NCBI GenBank assembly: GCA_016794445.1
Contig: JAEUKC010000105.1
Span: 24,552-88,551, forward strand
Direction: 5' to 3'
DNA length: 64,000 bases
Source: JADJMO01 sp016794445
GTDB lineage: Bacteria; Myxococcota_A; Polyangia; Polyangiales; JADJMO01
Positions 17,414 to 25,882 of the stretch are shown piece by piece (the stretch's first letter is position 1; each line of letters begins with the position of its first letter). The translations under genes and the position numbers were made by a program. A model generated the notes under the pieces. That model did not search any database. It was not told where the DNA came from and saw nothing but the letters and a program-made list of their open reading frames with translations.

Positions 17414-19756
17414 ATGGCAAACCCCGCCCTGCCCGACGTCGAGGAGGAGCACGCCCTCGCGGCGGCCTTCGACGCCGAGCGCGCCGTGGTGGTGCGGACC
17501 CGCTCGCGCTGGATCTGGGGCGCGTCGCTCGCCGTCTGGGTCGTGAGCCTCCTCTTCGTGGACCGCGCCGTCTTCACGACCGCCCAGGCCCTCGTCATCC
17601 GCCTCCCCGAGTGCGCGCTCGCCTGCGCGCTCTTGGTCTGGCTACGCCGGCCGCGCAGCCTCGACGCCATCGAGCTCGCCATGGTCGCCGGCTCGATCCT
17701 GATCGCGGTGGTGAGCGGCTACGGCTTCGCGCATGTCCCGGTCGAGCGCTTGCCCGTCAAGATCGTCAGCCTCGTGCTGAGCAGCCTCCTCGTCACGCTG
17801 CTCGGAGGGTTCACCTGGCGCTGCAACCTCGCCATCGCCGTCGTCACCCAGCTCGCCCTCCTCGTCGTGGCCGCGCGGGGCGCGGGCTCGCTCTGGTTGC
17901 TGTCGCTCACCGCGACGGGCTTCGCGTACGGCGTCGCCGTCGTCTCGGCGGCCGCGCGCGATCGGCTCGGTCGTGACGCCCTCGCGACGCGGCGGGCGCT
18001 GGTCCGCGCCCACGAGCGGCTGCAGCGCGACGACGAGCTCAAGCGGAGGCTGTTCGTCGACCTCGCCCACGACCTCCGCACCCCGCTGGCGGTCATCCGC
18101 GGCGAGGCGGCCCTCCTCGAGGGCGAGGCGCGCTCGAAGGAGGACGCCGCGTCGCTCGCGCGGATCGAGCGCAACGCCCTCGCCGTGGCAGACCTCGCCG
18201 ACCAGCTCCTCGACCTCGCCCGCCTCGAGGCCGGCCAGATGCCGGTGCGCGCGCGCCCGTGCGACCTCTCGGTGATCGCGCGGGACGTGGCGGCCCAGCT
18301 CGCGCCCCGCGGCGGCTCGCGGGTGCTGGTCGAGGCCGAGGTGCCGCGCGTCGCGCAGGTCGATCCGGGGCACGCGGCGCGGATCCTCGGCAACCTCGTC
18401 GCCAACGCGCTCCGCCAGCTCGATCGCGCGGGGCGCGCGGGCACGGTCACGCTGGTCGTGGGCGGCCCCGAGAGAGAGCGGGTCTGGGTCGACGTGGTCG
18501 ACGACGGCCCGGGGGTCCCCCTGTCGCGACGCGAGGCCATCTTCGAGCGCTTCGTGTCGTTCGACCGCGAGGGCGGGGCCACCTCGGGGGTCGGGCTCCC
18601 CCTCGCCCGCGAGCTCGCCGGCCTCAACGGCGGCACACTCGCCTTGCTCGAGGGAGCGCCCACCACGTTCCGGCTCGAGCTCCCGGCCACCGACGAGGCG
18701 CCGCGGACCGAGCCGAAGCCCGCCTCCTCCGGTCGGGGGGTGCCGCCCTCGTCGGAGACACGCCCACCCGGCAAGGGGCGCGTGGTGCTCGTGGTGGAGG
18801 ACGACGCCGACATGCGGCGACTCCTCGACCGGACCCTCGGCAGGAGCTTCCGCGTGGAGCTCGCCGCGACCGTCGGCGCGGCCCGACAGCGCCTCGCGCG
18901 CGCCCCTCGCCCGAGCGCCGTCGTCACCGACGTGATGCTCCCCGACGGCACGGGCTACGACGTCCTCTCCGCGGTGCGCACCGCCTTCGAGGGCACCCCC
19001 GTCCTGCTGCTCTCCGCGCTCGGCGAGGCGGAGGAGCGCGTGCGGGGCCTCACGGCGGGCGCGGACGACTACCTCCCCAAGCCGTTCGCGCCCGAGGAGC
19101 TGCGGAGCCGCGTGGCCGCCGCGATCGACCGCGTGGAAGGGTTCGAGCGCGCCCTCTCGGCCCAGCGCGAGGCGGTGCTGATGGAGGTCCACGACGGCGT
19201 GAGCGGCAGCCTCTCCCGCGCGTTCTCGCTGCTCTCGGCCCTCGGCGACGGGGACGACCTCGACCCCGCGCGCGACGCCATCCGCGACGGCATCGACGAG
19301 GTGCGCGCCCTGCCCGGCCTGCTCTCGCCGCGCCCCGCCACCCTCGGCGCGGTGGCCGCCGACATCCGCCGCGCGCTCGGCGACGCCTGCGCCGCGGCCG
19401 ACCTCACGCTGACTCTGGACGAGCAGGGGCTCGACGACGAAGCCGAGAAAGCGGAGCTCGACGCAGCCGTGGCCCACGCGCTGCGACGGGCGGCACGCGA
19501 GGCCACGACCAACGTGATCAAGTACGCCGGGGCCAGGTCGCTCACCTGCCGGCTCCACGCTCGACCGGAGGCGATCACCCTCCGCATCGAGGACGACGGC
19601 CAGGGCTTTCCCGAGACCACGAGTCTCGGACAGGGACTCGGGATCATGGCGCGGCGCGCGCTCCGCGTGGGGGGACGGGTCGACCACGGCAACCGCGACG
19701 AGGGCGGCGCCTGGGTCGAGATCACGCTGCCGCCGCGCGCCCCGCGGCCCTCCTGA
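17414..19756 (+). CDS. Membrane hybrid sensor kinase: HisKA-HATPase-REC-second histidine kinase
   Basis: This 780-residue protein has five or six hydrophobic segments in residues 35-180. A HisKA domain follows with His219 in LAHDLRTPLAVIRGE, and a HATPase domain (NLVANALRQ, DDGPGVP, SGVGLPLARELA). A Pro/Ser linker leads to a receiver domain (VVEDDADM, phospho-acceptor Asp506 in TDVMLPDG, signalling Lys in DDYLPKPF). A second kinase module then starts with His593 in MEVHDGVSGSL, resembling NarX/DesK-type HisKA_3, and ends in a second HATPase (REATTNVIKYA, DDGQGFP, GLGIMARRA). Two kinase modules of different classes around one receiver is unusual. No DNA-binding output is present, so a separate regulator or receiver is needed. 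It lies just upstream of cheA but 122 nt separate them. Confidence 0.92.
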   Translation: MANPALPDVEEEHALAAAFDAERAVVVRTRSRWIWGASLAVWVVSLLFVDRAVFTTAQALVIRLPECALACALLVWLRRPRSLDAIELAMVAGSILIAVVSGYGFAHVPVERLPVKIVSLVLSSLLVTLLGGFTWRCNLAIAVVTQLALLVVAARGAGSLWLLSLTATGFAYGVAVVSAAARDRLGRDALATRRALVRAHERLQRDDELKRRLFVDLAHDLRTPLAVIRGEAALLEGEARSKEDAASLARIERNALAVADLADQLLDLARLEAGQMPVRARPCDLSVIARDVAAQLAPRGGSRVLVEAEVPRVAQVDPGHAARILGNLVANALRQLDRAGRAGTVTLVVGGPERERVWVDVVDDGPGVPLSRREAIFERFVSFDREGGATSGVGLPLARELAGLNGGTLALLEGAPTTFRLELPATDEAPRTEPKPASSGRGVPPSSETRPPGKGRVVLVVEDDADMRRLLDRTLGRSFRVELAATVGAARQRLARAPRPSAVVTDVMLPDGTGYDVLSAVRTAFEGTPVLLLSALGEAEERVRGLTAGADDYLPKPFAPEELRSRVAAAIDRVEGFERALSAQREAVLMEVHDGVSGSLSRAFSLLSALGDGDDLDPARDAIRDGIDEVRALPGLLSPRPATLGAVAADIRRALGDACAAADLTLTLDEQGLDDEAEKAELDAAVAHALRRAAREATTNVIKYAGARSLTCRLHARPEAITLRIEDDGQGFPETTSLGQGLGIMARRALRVGGRVDHGNRDEGGAWVEITLPPRAPRPS

Positions 19757-19878
19757 GCGCGTCAGCCGCTCGACGTCGTCGGCCCCTCGGCGTCAGGGGC
19801 TTGGCGAACGGGGAGCGTCGTCTTCACCGGGACTGCTGAACGGAAGACTTGGTCCGTCCCCTGCAAGAGGGCGCACCC

Positions 19879-22074
19879 ATGGATGACGACATCGTCAAGG
19901 AGTTCCTCGTGGAGAGCCACGAGAACCTGGATCAGCTGGACCGAGACTTCGTCGCGCTGGAGGCCGATCCGACTGCACGCGGGCAGATCGCGGGGATCTT
20001 CCGCACCATCCACACCATCAAGGGGACCTCCGGCTTCCTCGGCTTCTCCGGCCTCGAATCCCTGACGCACGTCGCCGAGAACCTGCTCTCGCAGCTGCGC
20101 GAGGGCACCCGCCAGCTCGACGCCGACATCGTGACCGCGCTCCTCCAGACGGTGGACGCGGTCCGCGAGATGCTGGCCTCGATCGAGGCCACCGGCACCG
20201 ACGGCCAGCGCGACGACTCCGAGCTCATCGCACGCCTCGCCCGGCTCCAGGGCAAGGGCGACGACCGCGCTGCGCACAAGCAGGCCTCTCACCGGCCCGC
20301 GCCCCCGCTTGCGCCGACGCCTGCGCCCCCGGCAGCGCCAGCGGCGCCCATCCCCACGATGTCGAAGGCGCCCGAACACGCCCCGCCCCCGGAGGTCACG
20401 GCGACCGCCGTCTCCGACACCAGCGTGCGCGTCGACGTGGGCCTCCTCGATCGCCTGATGAACCTGGTGGGCGAGCTCGTCCTCGCGCGCAACCAGATCC
20501 TGCAGTTCGGCTCCACGGTGAAGGACGGCGCGTTCCACGGCACGAGCCAGCGCCTGAACCTGCTGACGACCGAGCTGCAGGAAGGCGTGATGAAGACGCG
20601 CATGCAGCCGATCGGCAACGTGTGGGGCAAGTTCCCGCGCGTCGTGCGCGACCTCGCGGTCACCTGCGGCAAGCAGGTGCGCATCGAGATGGAGGGCGAG
20701 GACACCGAGCTCGATCGCACCATCATCGAGGCCATCAAGGACCCGCTCACCCACGCGGTGCGCAACTCGATCGACCACGGCATCGAGCGCCCCGAGGTCC
20801 GCGTCGCGGCCGGCAAGCCCGCCCAGGGCCGCCTGTTCCTGCGCGCCTTCCACGAGGGCGGCCAGGTGAACATCGAGATCAGCGACGACGGCGGCGGCAT
20901 CGACCCCATCAAGGTGCGCGACCGCGCCGTGGCCCGCGGACTCGTGCCGGCCGATCGCGCCCAGCGCATGAGCGATCGCGAGCTCGTGTCCCTCGTGTTC
21001 CTCCCCGGCTTCTCGACCGCCGAGAAGGTCACCAACGTCTCGGGCCGCGGCGTCGGCATGGACGTCGTCAAGACCAACATCGAGCGGATCGGCGGCACCG
21101 TCGAGCTGACCAGCCGCCACGGCTCCGGCACCTCGCTTCGCGTGAAGATCCCGCTCACCCTGGCGATCATCCCCGCGCTCGTCGTCACGACGCGCAGCGA
21201 GCGCTACGCGATCCCGCAGGTCAACCTGCTCGAGCTCGTGCGCATCGAGCCCGAGGCCGCGGCCCGCGCGGTGGAGTCGATCCACGGCGTCCCGGTGTTC
21301 CGGCTCCGCGGCAACCTCCTGCCCCTCGTCTACCTCGGCGCCGCGCTCGAGCTCGGTGGGCCCAGCACCGCCCCCGACGGCTCGCTGTGCATCGTCGTGC
21401 TCTCCGCCGACGACCGCACGTTCGGCCTCGTCGTGGACGGCGTGCACGACACGGAGGAGATCGTCGTCAAGCCGCTCGGCAAGGAGCTCAAGGGCCTCAC
21501 CGCCTTCGCCGGCGCCACCATCATGGGGGACGGCAAGGTGGCGTTGATCCTCGACGTCCTCGGCATCGCCCAGCGCGCGAACGTCGTCTCGAGCAGCAAG
21601 GACCGCAAGCGCGAGGGCGCCGACACCGACCTCGCGACGGGTACCGAGGACAAGCAGGCCCTCCTGCTCGTCCGCGTCGGCGCCGACATGCGCATGGCCA
21701 TCCCCCTCGCCATGGTCGCTCGGCTCGAGGAGCTCCCCCGCCGTGGCGTGGAGCGCGCAGGGCGACACCAGGTGGTCCAGTACCGCGAGCAGCTCCTGCC
21801 CCTCGTGGACGTCGCCACCGTGGTCGGCGCCAGCGCCGCCGACCAGGGCGACGCCGACGCGCCCCTCCAGGTCGTCGTGCACGCCAGGAACGGGCGTCGG
21901 GTCGGCCTCGTCGTCGAGCAGATCGTCGACATCGTGGAGGACTTCGTCCGCATCGAGCGCCCCTTCGCCCAGCGCGGGATCGTCGGCGCCACCGTCGTCG
22001 AGGGCCGCGTCACCAACCTCCTCGACGTCGAGGGGGTCATCGACGCCTGCGACCCGAGCCTCTCCGCCGCCTGA
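19879..22074 (+). CDS. cheA: Chemotaxis histidine kinase CheA with two CheW-like domains
   Basis: This 731-residue kinase begins with an HPt domain (His45 in RTIHTIKGTSGFLGF), then a Pro/Ala-rich linker of about 60 residues in place of a recognisable CheY-binding P2 domain. The dimerisation domain (LLDRLMNLVGELVLARN), HATPase domain (DPLTHAVRNSIDHGIE, GRGVGMDVVKTN) and the CheW-like P5 domain (TTRSERYAIPQVNLLELV) follow. A second CheW-like domain closes the protein (LLLVRVGADMRMAIPLAMVARLEE to the end). ATG 19879 is selected by the AAGAGGG site eight bases upstream; longer readings lack one. It heads the operon with cheW starting 12 nt after its stop. Two coupling domains may bridge different receptor arrays. 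Confidence 0.95.
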   Translation: MDDDIVKEFLVESHENLDQLDRDFVALEADPTARGQIAGIFRTIHTIKGTSGFLGFSGLESLTHVAENLLSQLREGTRQLDADIVTALLQTVDAVREMLASIEATGTDGQRDDSELIARLARLQGKGDDRAAHKQASHRPAPPLAPTPAPPAAPAAPIPTMSKAPEHAPPPEVTATAVSDTSVRVDVGLLDRLMNLVGELVLARNQILQFGSTVKDGAFHGTSQRLNLLTTELQEGVMKTRMQPIGNVWGKFPRVVRDLAVTCGKQVRIEMEGEDTELDRTIIEAIKDPLTHAVRNSIDHGIERPEVRVAAGKPAQGRLFLRAFHEGGQVNIEISDDGGGIDPIKVRDRAVARGLVPADRAQRMSDRELVSLVFLPGFSTAEKVTNVSGRGVGMDVVKTNIERIGGTVELTSRHGSGTSLRVKIPLTLAIIPALVVTTRSERYAIPQVNLLELVRIEPEAAARAVESIHGVPVFRLRGNLLPLVYLGAALELGGPSTAPDGSLCIVVLSADDRTFGLVVDGVHDTEEIVVKPLGKELKGLTAFAGATIMGDGKVALILDVLGIAQRANVVSSSKDRKREGADTDLATGTEDKQALLLVRVGADMRMAIPLAMVARLEELPRRGVERAGRHQVVQYREQLLPLVDVATVVGASAADQGDADAPLQVVVHARNGRRVGLVVEQIVDIVEDFVRIERPFAQRGIVGATVVEGRVTNLLDVEGVIDACDPSLSAA

Positions 22075-22086
22075 AAGGACCGAACC

Positions 22087-22524
22087 TTGGCCACCCGTCA
22101 GCTCTGCACCTTCCAGCTCGCCGGCGCGTCCTTCGGCGTCGACGTGACCCACGTGCAAGAGGTCATCCGCGAGCAGGAGATGACCCGCGTCCCGCTCGCC
22201 CCGCCGATGATCTACGGCCTCATCAACCTGCGCGGCCAGATCGTCAGCGCGATCGACATGCGCACGCGCCTCGGCCTGCCGCCCCGGACGACCGAGACCC
22301 CACCGATGAACGTGGTGGTGCGCACCGACGAGGGCGCGATGTCGCTCCTGGTCGACCAGATCGGCGACGTCATCGAGGTCGGCGACGACGCGTTCGAGCG
22401 CCCGCCGGAGACCCTCGACGTCGCGACCAAGGAGCTCGTGCAAGGCGTCTACAAGCTCGAAGGCCATCTCTTGCTGTTGCTCGACACCGCCCGCGTGGTC
22501 CCGACCACCGAGCGGGCGAGCTGA
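22087..22524 (+). CDS. cheW: Chemotaxis coupling protein CheW
   Basis: A 145-residue CheW of standard length linking receptors to CheA. Recognisable parts are the N-terminal LCTFQLAGASFGVDVTHVQEVI, the RGQIVSAIDMRTRLGLP segment, and the C-terminal LLLLLDTARVV. The start is a TTG at 22087; an AAAGGACC site lies just upstream, and the resulting MATRQLCTFQL N-terminus is the family's. The gene is the second of the che operon, 12 nt after cheA and 47 nt before the receptor gene. Confidence 0.95.
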   Translation: MATRQLCTFQLAGASFGVDVTHVQEVIREQEMTRVPLAPPMIYGLINLRGQIVSAIDMRTRLGLPPRTTETPPMNVVVRTDEGAMSLLVDQIGDVIEVGDDAFERPPETLDVATKELVQGVYKLEGHLLLLLDTARVVPTTERAS

Positions 22525-22571
22525 GCAACCAACCCGGAACGATTCACAACACTCGACTGGAGGACACGTCC

Positions 22572-24374
22572 ATGGACGACACTGGCATCAGCGTGCGCCC
22601 GAGCGCGGCACCGAACGGCAACGGCAACGGGCACGCCGCCAAGGCGGAGCCCAAGGGCGACGGGTTCAACAGCAGCCTCGCGCTCGCCCTCCTCGAGGAC
22701 GCGCCGAGCAACATCCTCTACGCCGACCGGGACTGCACCATCCGGTTCGCCAACACCGCGTCGCGGCGCACCCTCGAGCGGCTCGAGGCCCACCTCCCCA
22801 TCCGGGCGCGCGACGTGGTCGGCGCCTCGATCGACATCTTCCACAAGAGCCCCGACCACCAGCGCCGGCTGCTCGCCGACCCCCGACGCCTCCCGCACAA
22901 GGCGGTCATCGACCTCGGCCCGGAGAAGCTCCACTTGCACGTCACCGCCGTCTACGACGGGCGCGACTACGTCGGCGCGATGGTGACCTGGGACGTGGTC
23001 ACCGACAAGGTCCGCCTCGAGCAGGAGATGGCGCGGGTCAAGTCGATGATGGACCAGGCGCCCATCAACGTCATGTACGCCGACAAGGACCTCAACATCC
23101 AGTACATGAACCCCGCGTCGATCCAGACCCTGCGCACCCTCGAGCAGTACCTGCCCTGTCGCGCGGACGAGGTGCTCGGTCGGTCGATCGACATCTTCCA
23201 CAAGAACCCCGACCACCAGCGGCGGATGCTCGCCGATCCGCGCAACCTGCCGCACAAGGCCAAGATCCGCCTCGGCCCGGAGCACCTCGAGCTCAACGTG
23301 TCGGCGATCCTCGACGACCGCCGCAACGTGCTCGGCACCATGGTCACCTGGGCCATCATCACCCCGGCGGTCGAGGCCGAGCGCAAGATCAAGGAGGCCG
23401 CCGAGCGCGAGCGTCAGCTCGGCGAGGAGCTGCGCGCCAAGGTCGACGCGCTCCTCACGGTCGTGGCGAGCGCCGAGAAGGGCGACCTCACCAAGCGCGT
23501 CGACATCTCGGGCTCCGACGCCATCGGCCAGCTCGGCGAGGGGTTGCAGCGCTTCTTCTCCAACCTGCGCGGCAGCGTCGGGCAGATCGGGTCCAACGCC
23601 GACGCGCTCTCGAGCTCGGCGCAGCAGCTCACCGCGGTCAGCCAGTCCATGGGCGCCAACGCCGAGGAGACGTCGGCCCAGGCGAGCGTCGTGTCGGCCG
23701 CCTCGGAAGAGGTGAACCGCAACGTCCAATCGGTCGCCACCGCGGCCGAGGAGATGACGGCCAGCATCCGCGAGATCGCCAAGAACGCCAACGAGGCGGC
23801 GCGCGTCGCCACGCAGGCGGTGAAGGTCGCCGAGACCACCAACTCCACCGTCGGCAAGCTCGGCGAGAGCAGCGCGGAGATCGGCAAGGTCATCAAGGTC
23901 ATCACCTCGATCGCCCAGCAGACCAACCTCCTCGCGCTCAACGCCACCATCGAGGCCGCGCGCGCCGGCGAGGCGGGCAAGGGCTTCGCGGTCGTCGCCA
24001 ACGAGGTCAAGGAGCTCGCCAAGGAGACCGCCAAGGCCACCGAGGACATCTCCCAGAAGATCGAGGCCATCCAGTCCGACACCCGCGGCGCCGTCGCCGC
24101 CATCGGCCAGATCGGCACCATCATCAACCAGATCAACGACATCCAGAACACGATCGCGAGCGCCGTCGAGGAGCAGACCGCGACGACCAACGAGATCAGC
24201 CGCAACGTCGGCGAGGCCGCCAAGGGCAGCGGTGAGATCGCCGAGAACATCACCGGCGTGGCCCGCGCCGCGCAGAACACCTCGAGCGGAGCGTCCGACA
24301 CCCAGCGGGCCGCCGCCGAGCTCTCCCGCATGGCCAGCGAGCTCCGCAAGCTGGTCGGCCAGTTCACCTACTAA
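22572..24374 (+). CDS. Cytoplasmic methyl-accepting chemotaxis protein with duplicated PAS domain
   Basis: This 600-residue receptor has no signal peptide or membrane segment. Two consecutive PAS-like modules occupy about residues 35-145 and 155-270. They share the unusual block SIDIFHK-x-PDHQRR-x-LADPR-x-LPHKA, so they arose by duplication. A HAMP-like segment (VVASAEKGDLTKRVDISG) and the MCP signalling domain follow, with the conserved hairpin tip TSIAQQTNLLALNATIEAARAGEAGKGFAVVANEVKELA abbreviated here to its flanks TSIAQQTN and FAVVANEV. The start ATG has a strong GGAGGACAC site. It sits between cheW and cheY, so is presumably the cognate receptor of this CheA and senses an intracellular signal such as redox or a ligand bound by PAS. 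No C-terminal CheR-tethering pentapeptide is seen. Confidence 0.94.
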   Translation: MDDTGISVRPSAAPNGNGNGHAAKAEPKGDGFNSSLALALLEDAPSNILYADRDCTIRFANTASRRTLERLEAHLPIRARDVVGASIDIFHKSPDHQRRLLADPRRLPHKAVIDLGPEKLHLHVTAVYDGRDYVGAMVTWDVVTDKVRLEQEMARVKSMMDQAPINVMYADKDLNIQYMNPASIQTLRTLEQYLPCRADEVLGRSIDIFHKNPDHQRRMLADPRNLPHKAKIRLGPEHLELNVSAILDDRRNVLGTMVTWAIITPAVEAERKIKEAAERERQLGEELRAKVDALLTVVASAEKGDLTKRVDISGSDAIGQLGEGLQRFFSNLRGSVGQIGSNADALSSSAQQLTAVSQSMGANAEETSAQASVVSAASEEVNRNVQSVATAAEEMTASIREIAKNANEAARVATQAVKVAETTNSTVGKLGESSAEIGKVIKVITSIAQQTNLLALNATIEAARAGEAGKGFAVVANEVKELAKETAKATEDISQKIEAIQSDTRGAVAAIGQIGTIINQINDIQNTIASAVEEQTATTNEISRNVGEAAKGSGEIAENITGVARAAQNTSSGASDTQRAAAELSRMASELRKLVGQFTY

Positions 24375-24404
24375 GGTCCGCTCTCCCACTGCTCCGAGGC
24401 TCCC

Positions 24405-24779
24405 ATGAAGGCACTCGTCGTCGATGACTCGCGGGCGGTCCGCACCATCCTCACCCGGATGCTCGAGGCCGCAGGCTTCGAGGTCGCCCAGGCCGAACAC
24501 GGTCGCCACGCGCTCGAGGTGCTCGCGCGCGTGGGGCCGCCCGCCATCGCTCTGCTCGACTAGAACATGCCCGAGATGAACGGCTACGAGCTCTTGTGCG
24601 CCATCCGCGCCAACGGCGAGTACGCCGACACGAGGGTGATGATGGTGACGACGGAGAACGAGATGGAGCAGATCGGTAGAGCCCTCGAGGCGGGCGCCGA
24701 CGAGTACCTCATGAAGCCGTTCGACCAGGAGGCCATGCGGGACAAGCTGGTGCTCCTCGGCTTCGAGGTGCCCTCGTGA
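24405..24779 (+). pseudogene. cheY: CheY-type response regulator interrupted by an in-frame TAG at codon 53
   Basis: Read through, the frame from ATG 24405 to the TGA at 24779 encodes a normal 124-residue receiver: KALVVDDSRAVR at the start, phospho-acceptor Asp52 in ALLD, then NMPEMNGYELL, MVTTENE and the signalling Lys in YLMKPF. Codon 53 (24561-24563) is TAG. Relatives almost always have Trp here (LLDWNMP), so a single TGG to TAG change explains it. Both halves are otherwise intact, with a GAGG ribosome site before the start and a 4-nt overlap (GTGA) with cheB. It could be a fresh mutation, a sequencing error, or a suppressed amber. TAG ends many intact genes in this window, so general recoding is unlikely. 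A restart at ATG 24567 would give a fragment without the phospho-acceptor. Confidence 0.9.
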
Positions 24780-25882
24780 GCCCGCGCATCCGGGTCCTCG
24801 TGGTGGACGACTCGGTGATCATCCGCCGGATCCTCACCGAGGTGCTGTCCGAGGACCCGGACATCGAGGTGATGGGCAGCGCGCCCCACGGCCGCATCGC
24901 CCTCGCCAAGATCGCCCAGACACCGCCCGACCTGGTCACGCTCGACGTGGAGATGCCCGAGATGGACGGCATCGAGACGCTGCGCGAGATCCGCAAGCTG
25001 CACCCCCACATGCCGGTCATCATGTTCAGCACCAAGACCGAGCGGGGTGCGTCGACCACGCTGCAGGCGCTGACCCTCGGCGCCTCGGACTACCTCACCA
25101 AACCCGAGGCCTCCGAGGGCATCACCGAGGCCCGCGACCGCGTGCGCGCCGACCTGGTGGGCAAGGTGAAGGCGCTCGTCCGGCGGCTCCGGCCCGAGTT
25201 CAAACCGCAGCCCCCGCTCGTGGCCAAGCCCCCCGCCCCGCGGGTGCACACGCCCACGGTGCGTCGCCTCGGCCTGCCGCCCCAGCTGCTCGCCATCGGC
25301 GCCTCGACCGGCGGCCCCAACGCGCTCGCCGAGGTGCTCTCCGCGCTCCCCGCGGGCTTCCCGATCCCCGTCCTCATCACCCAGCACATGCCCCCCATGT
25401 TCACGCGCATGCTCGCCGATCGCCTCACGACGATCTCACCCTTCAAGGCCAAGGAGGCCGAGAACGGCGACGTCCCCCAGCCGGGACACGTCTACGTGGC
25501 CCCCGGCGACCATCACCTCGTGGTGGTGCGCGACGGCACGCGCCTGGTCCTGCGCCTGAACCAGGACCCACCCGAGTGCTCGTGCCGCCCCTCGGTCGAC
25601 GTCATGTTCCGCTCGATCGCGGAGACCTACGGCGGTCGGGTCCTCGCGACCATCCTCACCGGGATGGGCCAGGACGGCCTCCGCGGTTGCGAGGCGCTCG
25701 CCGCCAAGGGCGCCCAGATCCTCGCGCAGGACGAGCACACCTCGGTGGTGTGGGGAATGCCGGGCTTCGTCGCCAACGCCGGCCTCGCCGACGCCGTGCT
25801 CCCCATCCGCGAGATCGCGCCGGAGATCACGCGCCGGCTCAAGAACCCGCTCCTGGAGGGTCGTCATGCAGCTCAGTCCTGA
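24776..25882 (+). CDS. cheB: Protein-glutamate methylesterase CheB
   Basis: A 368-residue two-domain enzyme: N-terminal receiver (VLVVDDSVIIRRIL, Asp57 in LDVEMPEMDG, Lys in YLTKPEA) and C-terminal methylesterase with the catalytic Ser in AIGASTGGPNAL, His in LITQHMPPMFT and Asp in LTGMGQDGLRG. It removes methyl groups from receptors and can deamidate them, resetting sensitivity when phosphorylated by CheA. The GTG start overlaps the cheY stop by four bases, so its translation is probably coupled to cheY. The premature stop in cheY could therefore lower CheB output if ribosomes do not reach the junction. The 3' end overlaps cheR by 17 nt. Confidence 0.96.
   Translation: MSPRIRVLVVDDSVIIRRILTEVLSEDPDIEVMGSAPHGRIALAKIAQTPPDLVTLDVEMPEMDGIETLREIRKLHPHMPVIMFSTKTERGASTTLQALTLGASDYLTKPEASEGITEARDRVRADLVGKVKALVRRLRPEFKPQPPLVAKPPAPRVHTPTVRRLGLPPQLLAIGASTGGPNALAEVLSALPAGFPIPVLITQHMPPMFTRMLADRLTTISPFKAKEAENGDVPQPGHVYVAPGDHHLVVVRDGTRLVLRLNQDPPECSCRPSVDVMFRSIAETYGGRVLATILTGMGQDGLRGCEALAAKGAQILAQDEHTSVVWGMPGFVANAGLADAVLPIREIAPEITRRLKNPLLEGRHAAQS

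Noticed and set aside
19757..19878. A sigma-54 or sigma-70 promoter before cheA.
   Set aside because: No sequence with acceptable -24/-12 or -35/-10 spacing stood out in this GC-rich gap.
24561..24563. TAG in cheY as pyrrolysine or other programmed recoding.
   Set aside because: No recoding element is visible, the residue is a conserved Trp in relatives rather than a special site, and TAG is an ordinary stop elsewhere in the window.
24567..24779. The second half of cheY as an independent 70-residue gene from ATG 24567.
   Set aside because: It lacks the phospho-acceptor Asp and acidic pocket and has no ribosome site of its own; it is the tail of the interrupted cheY.
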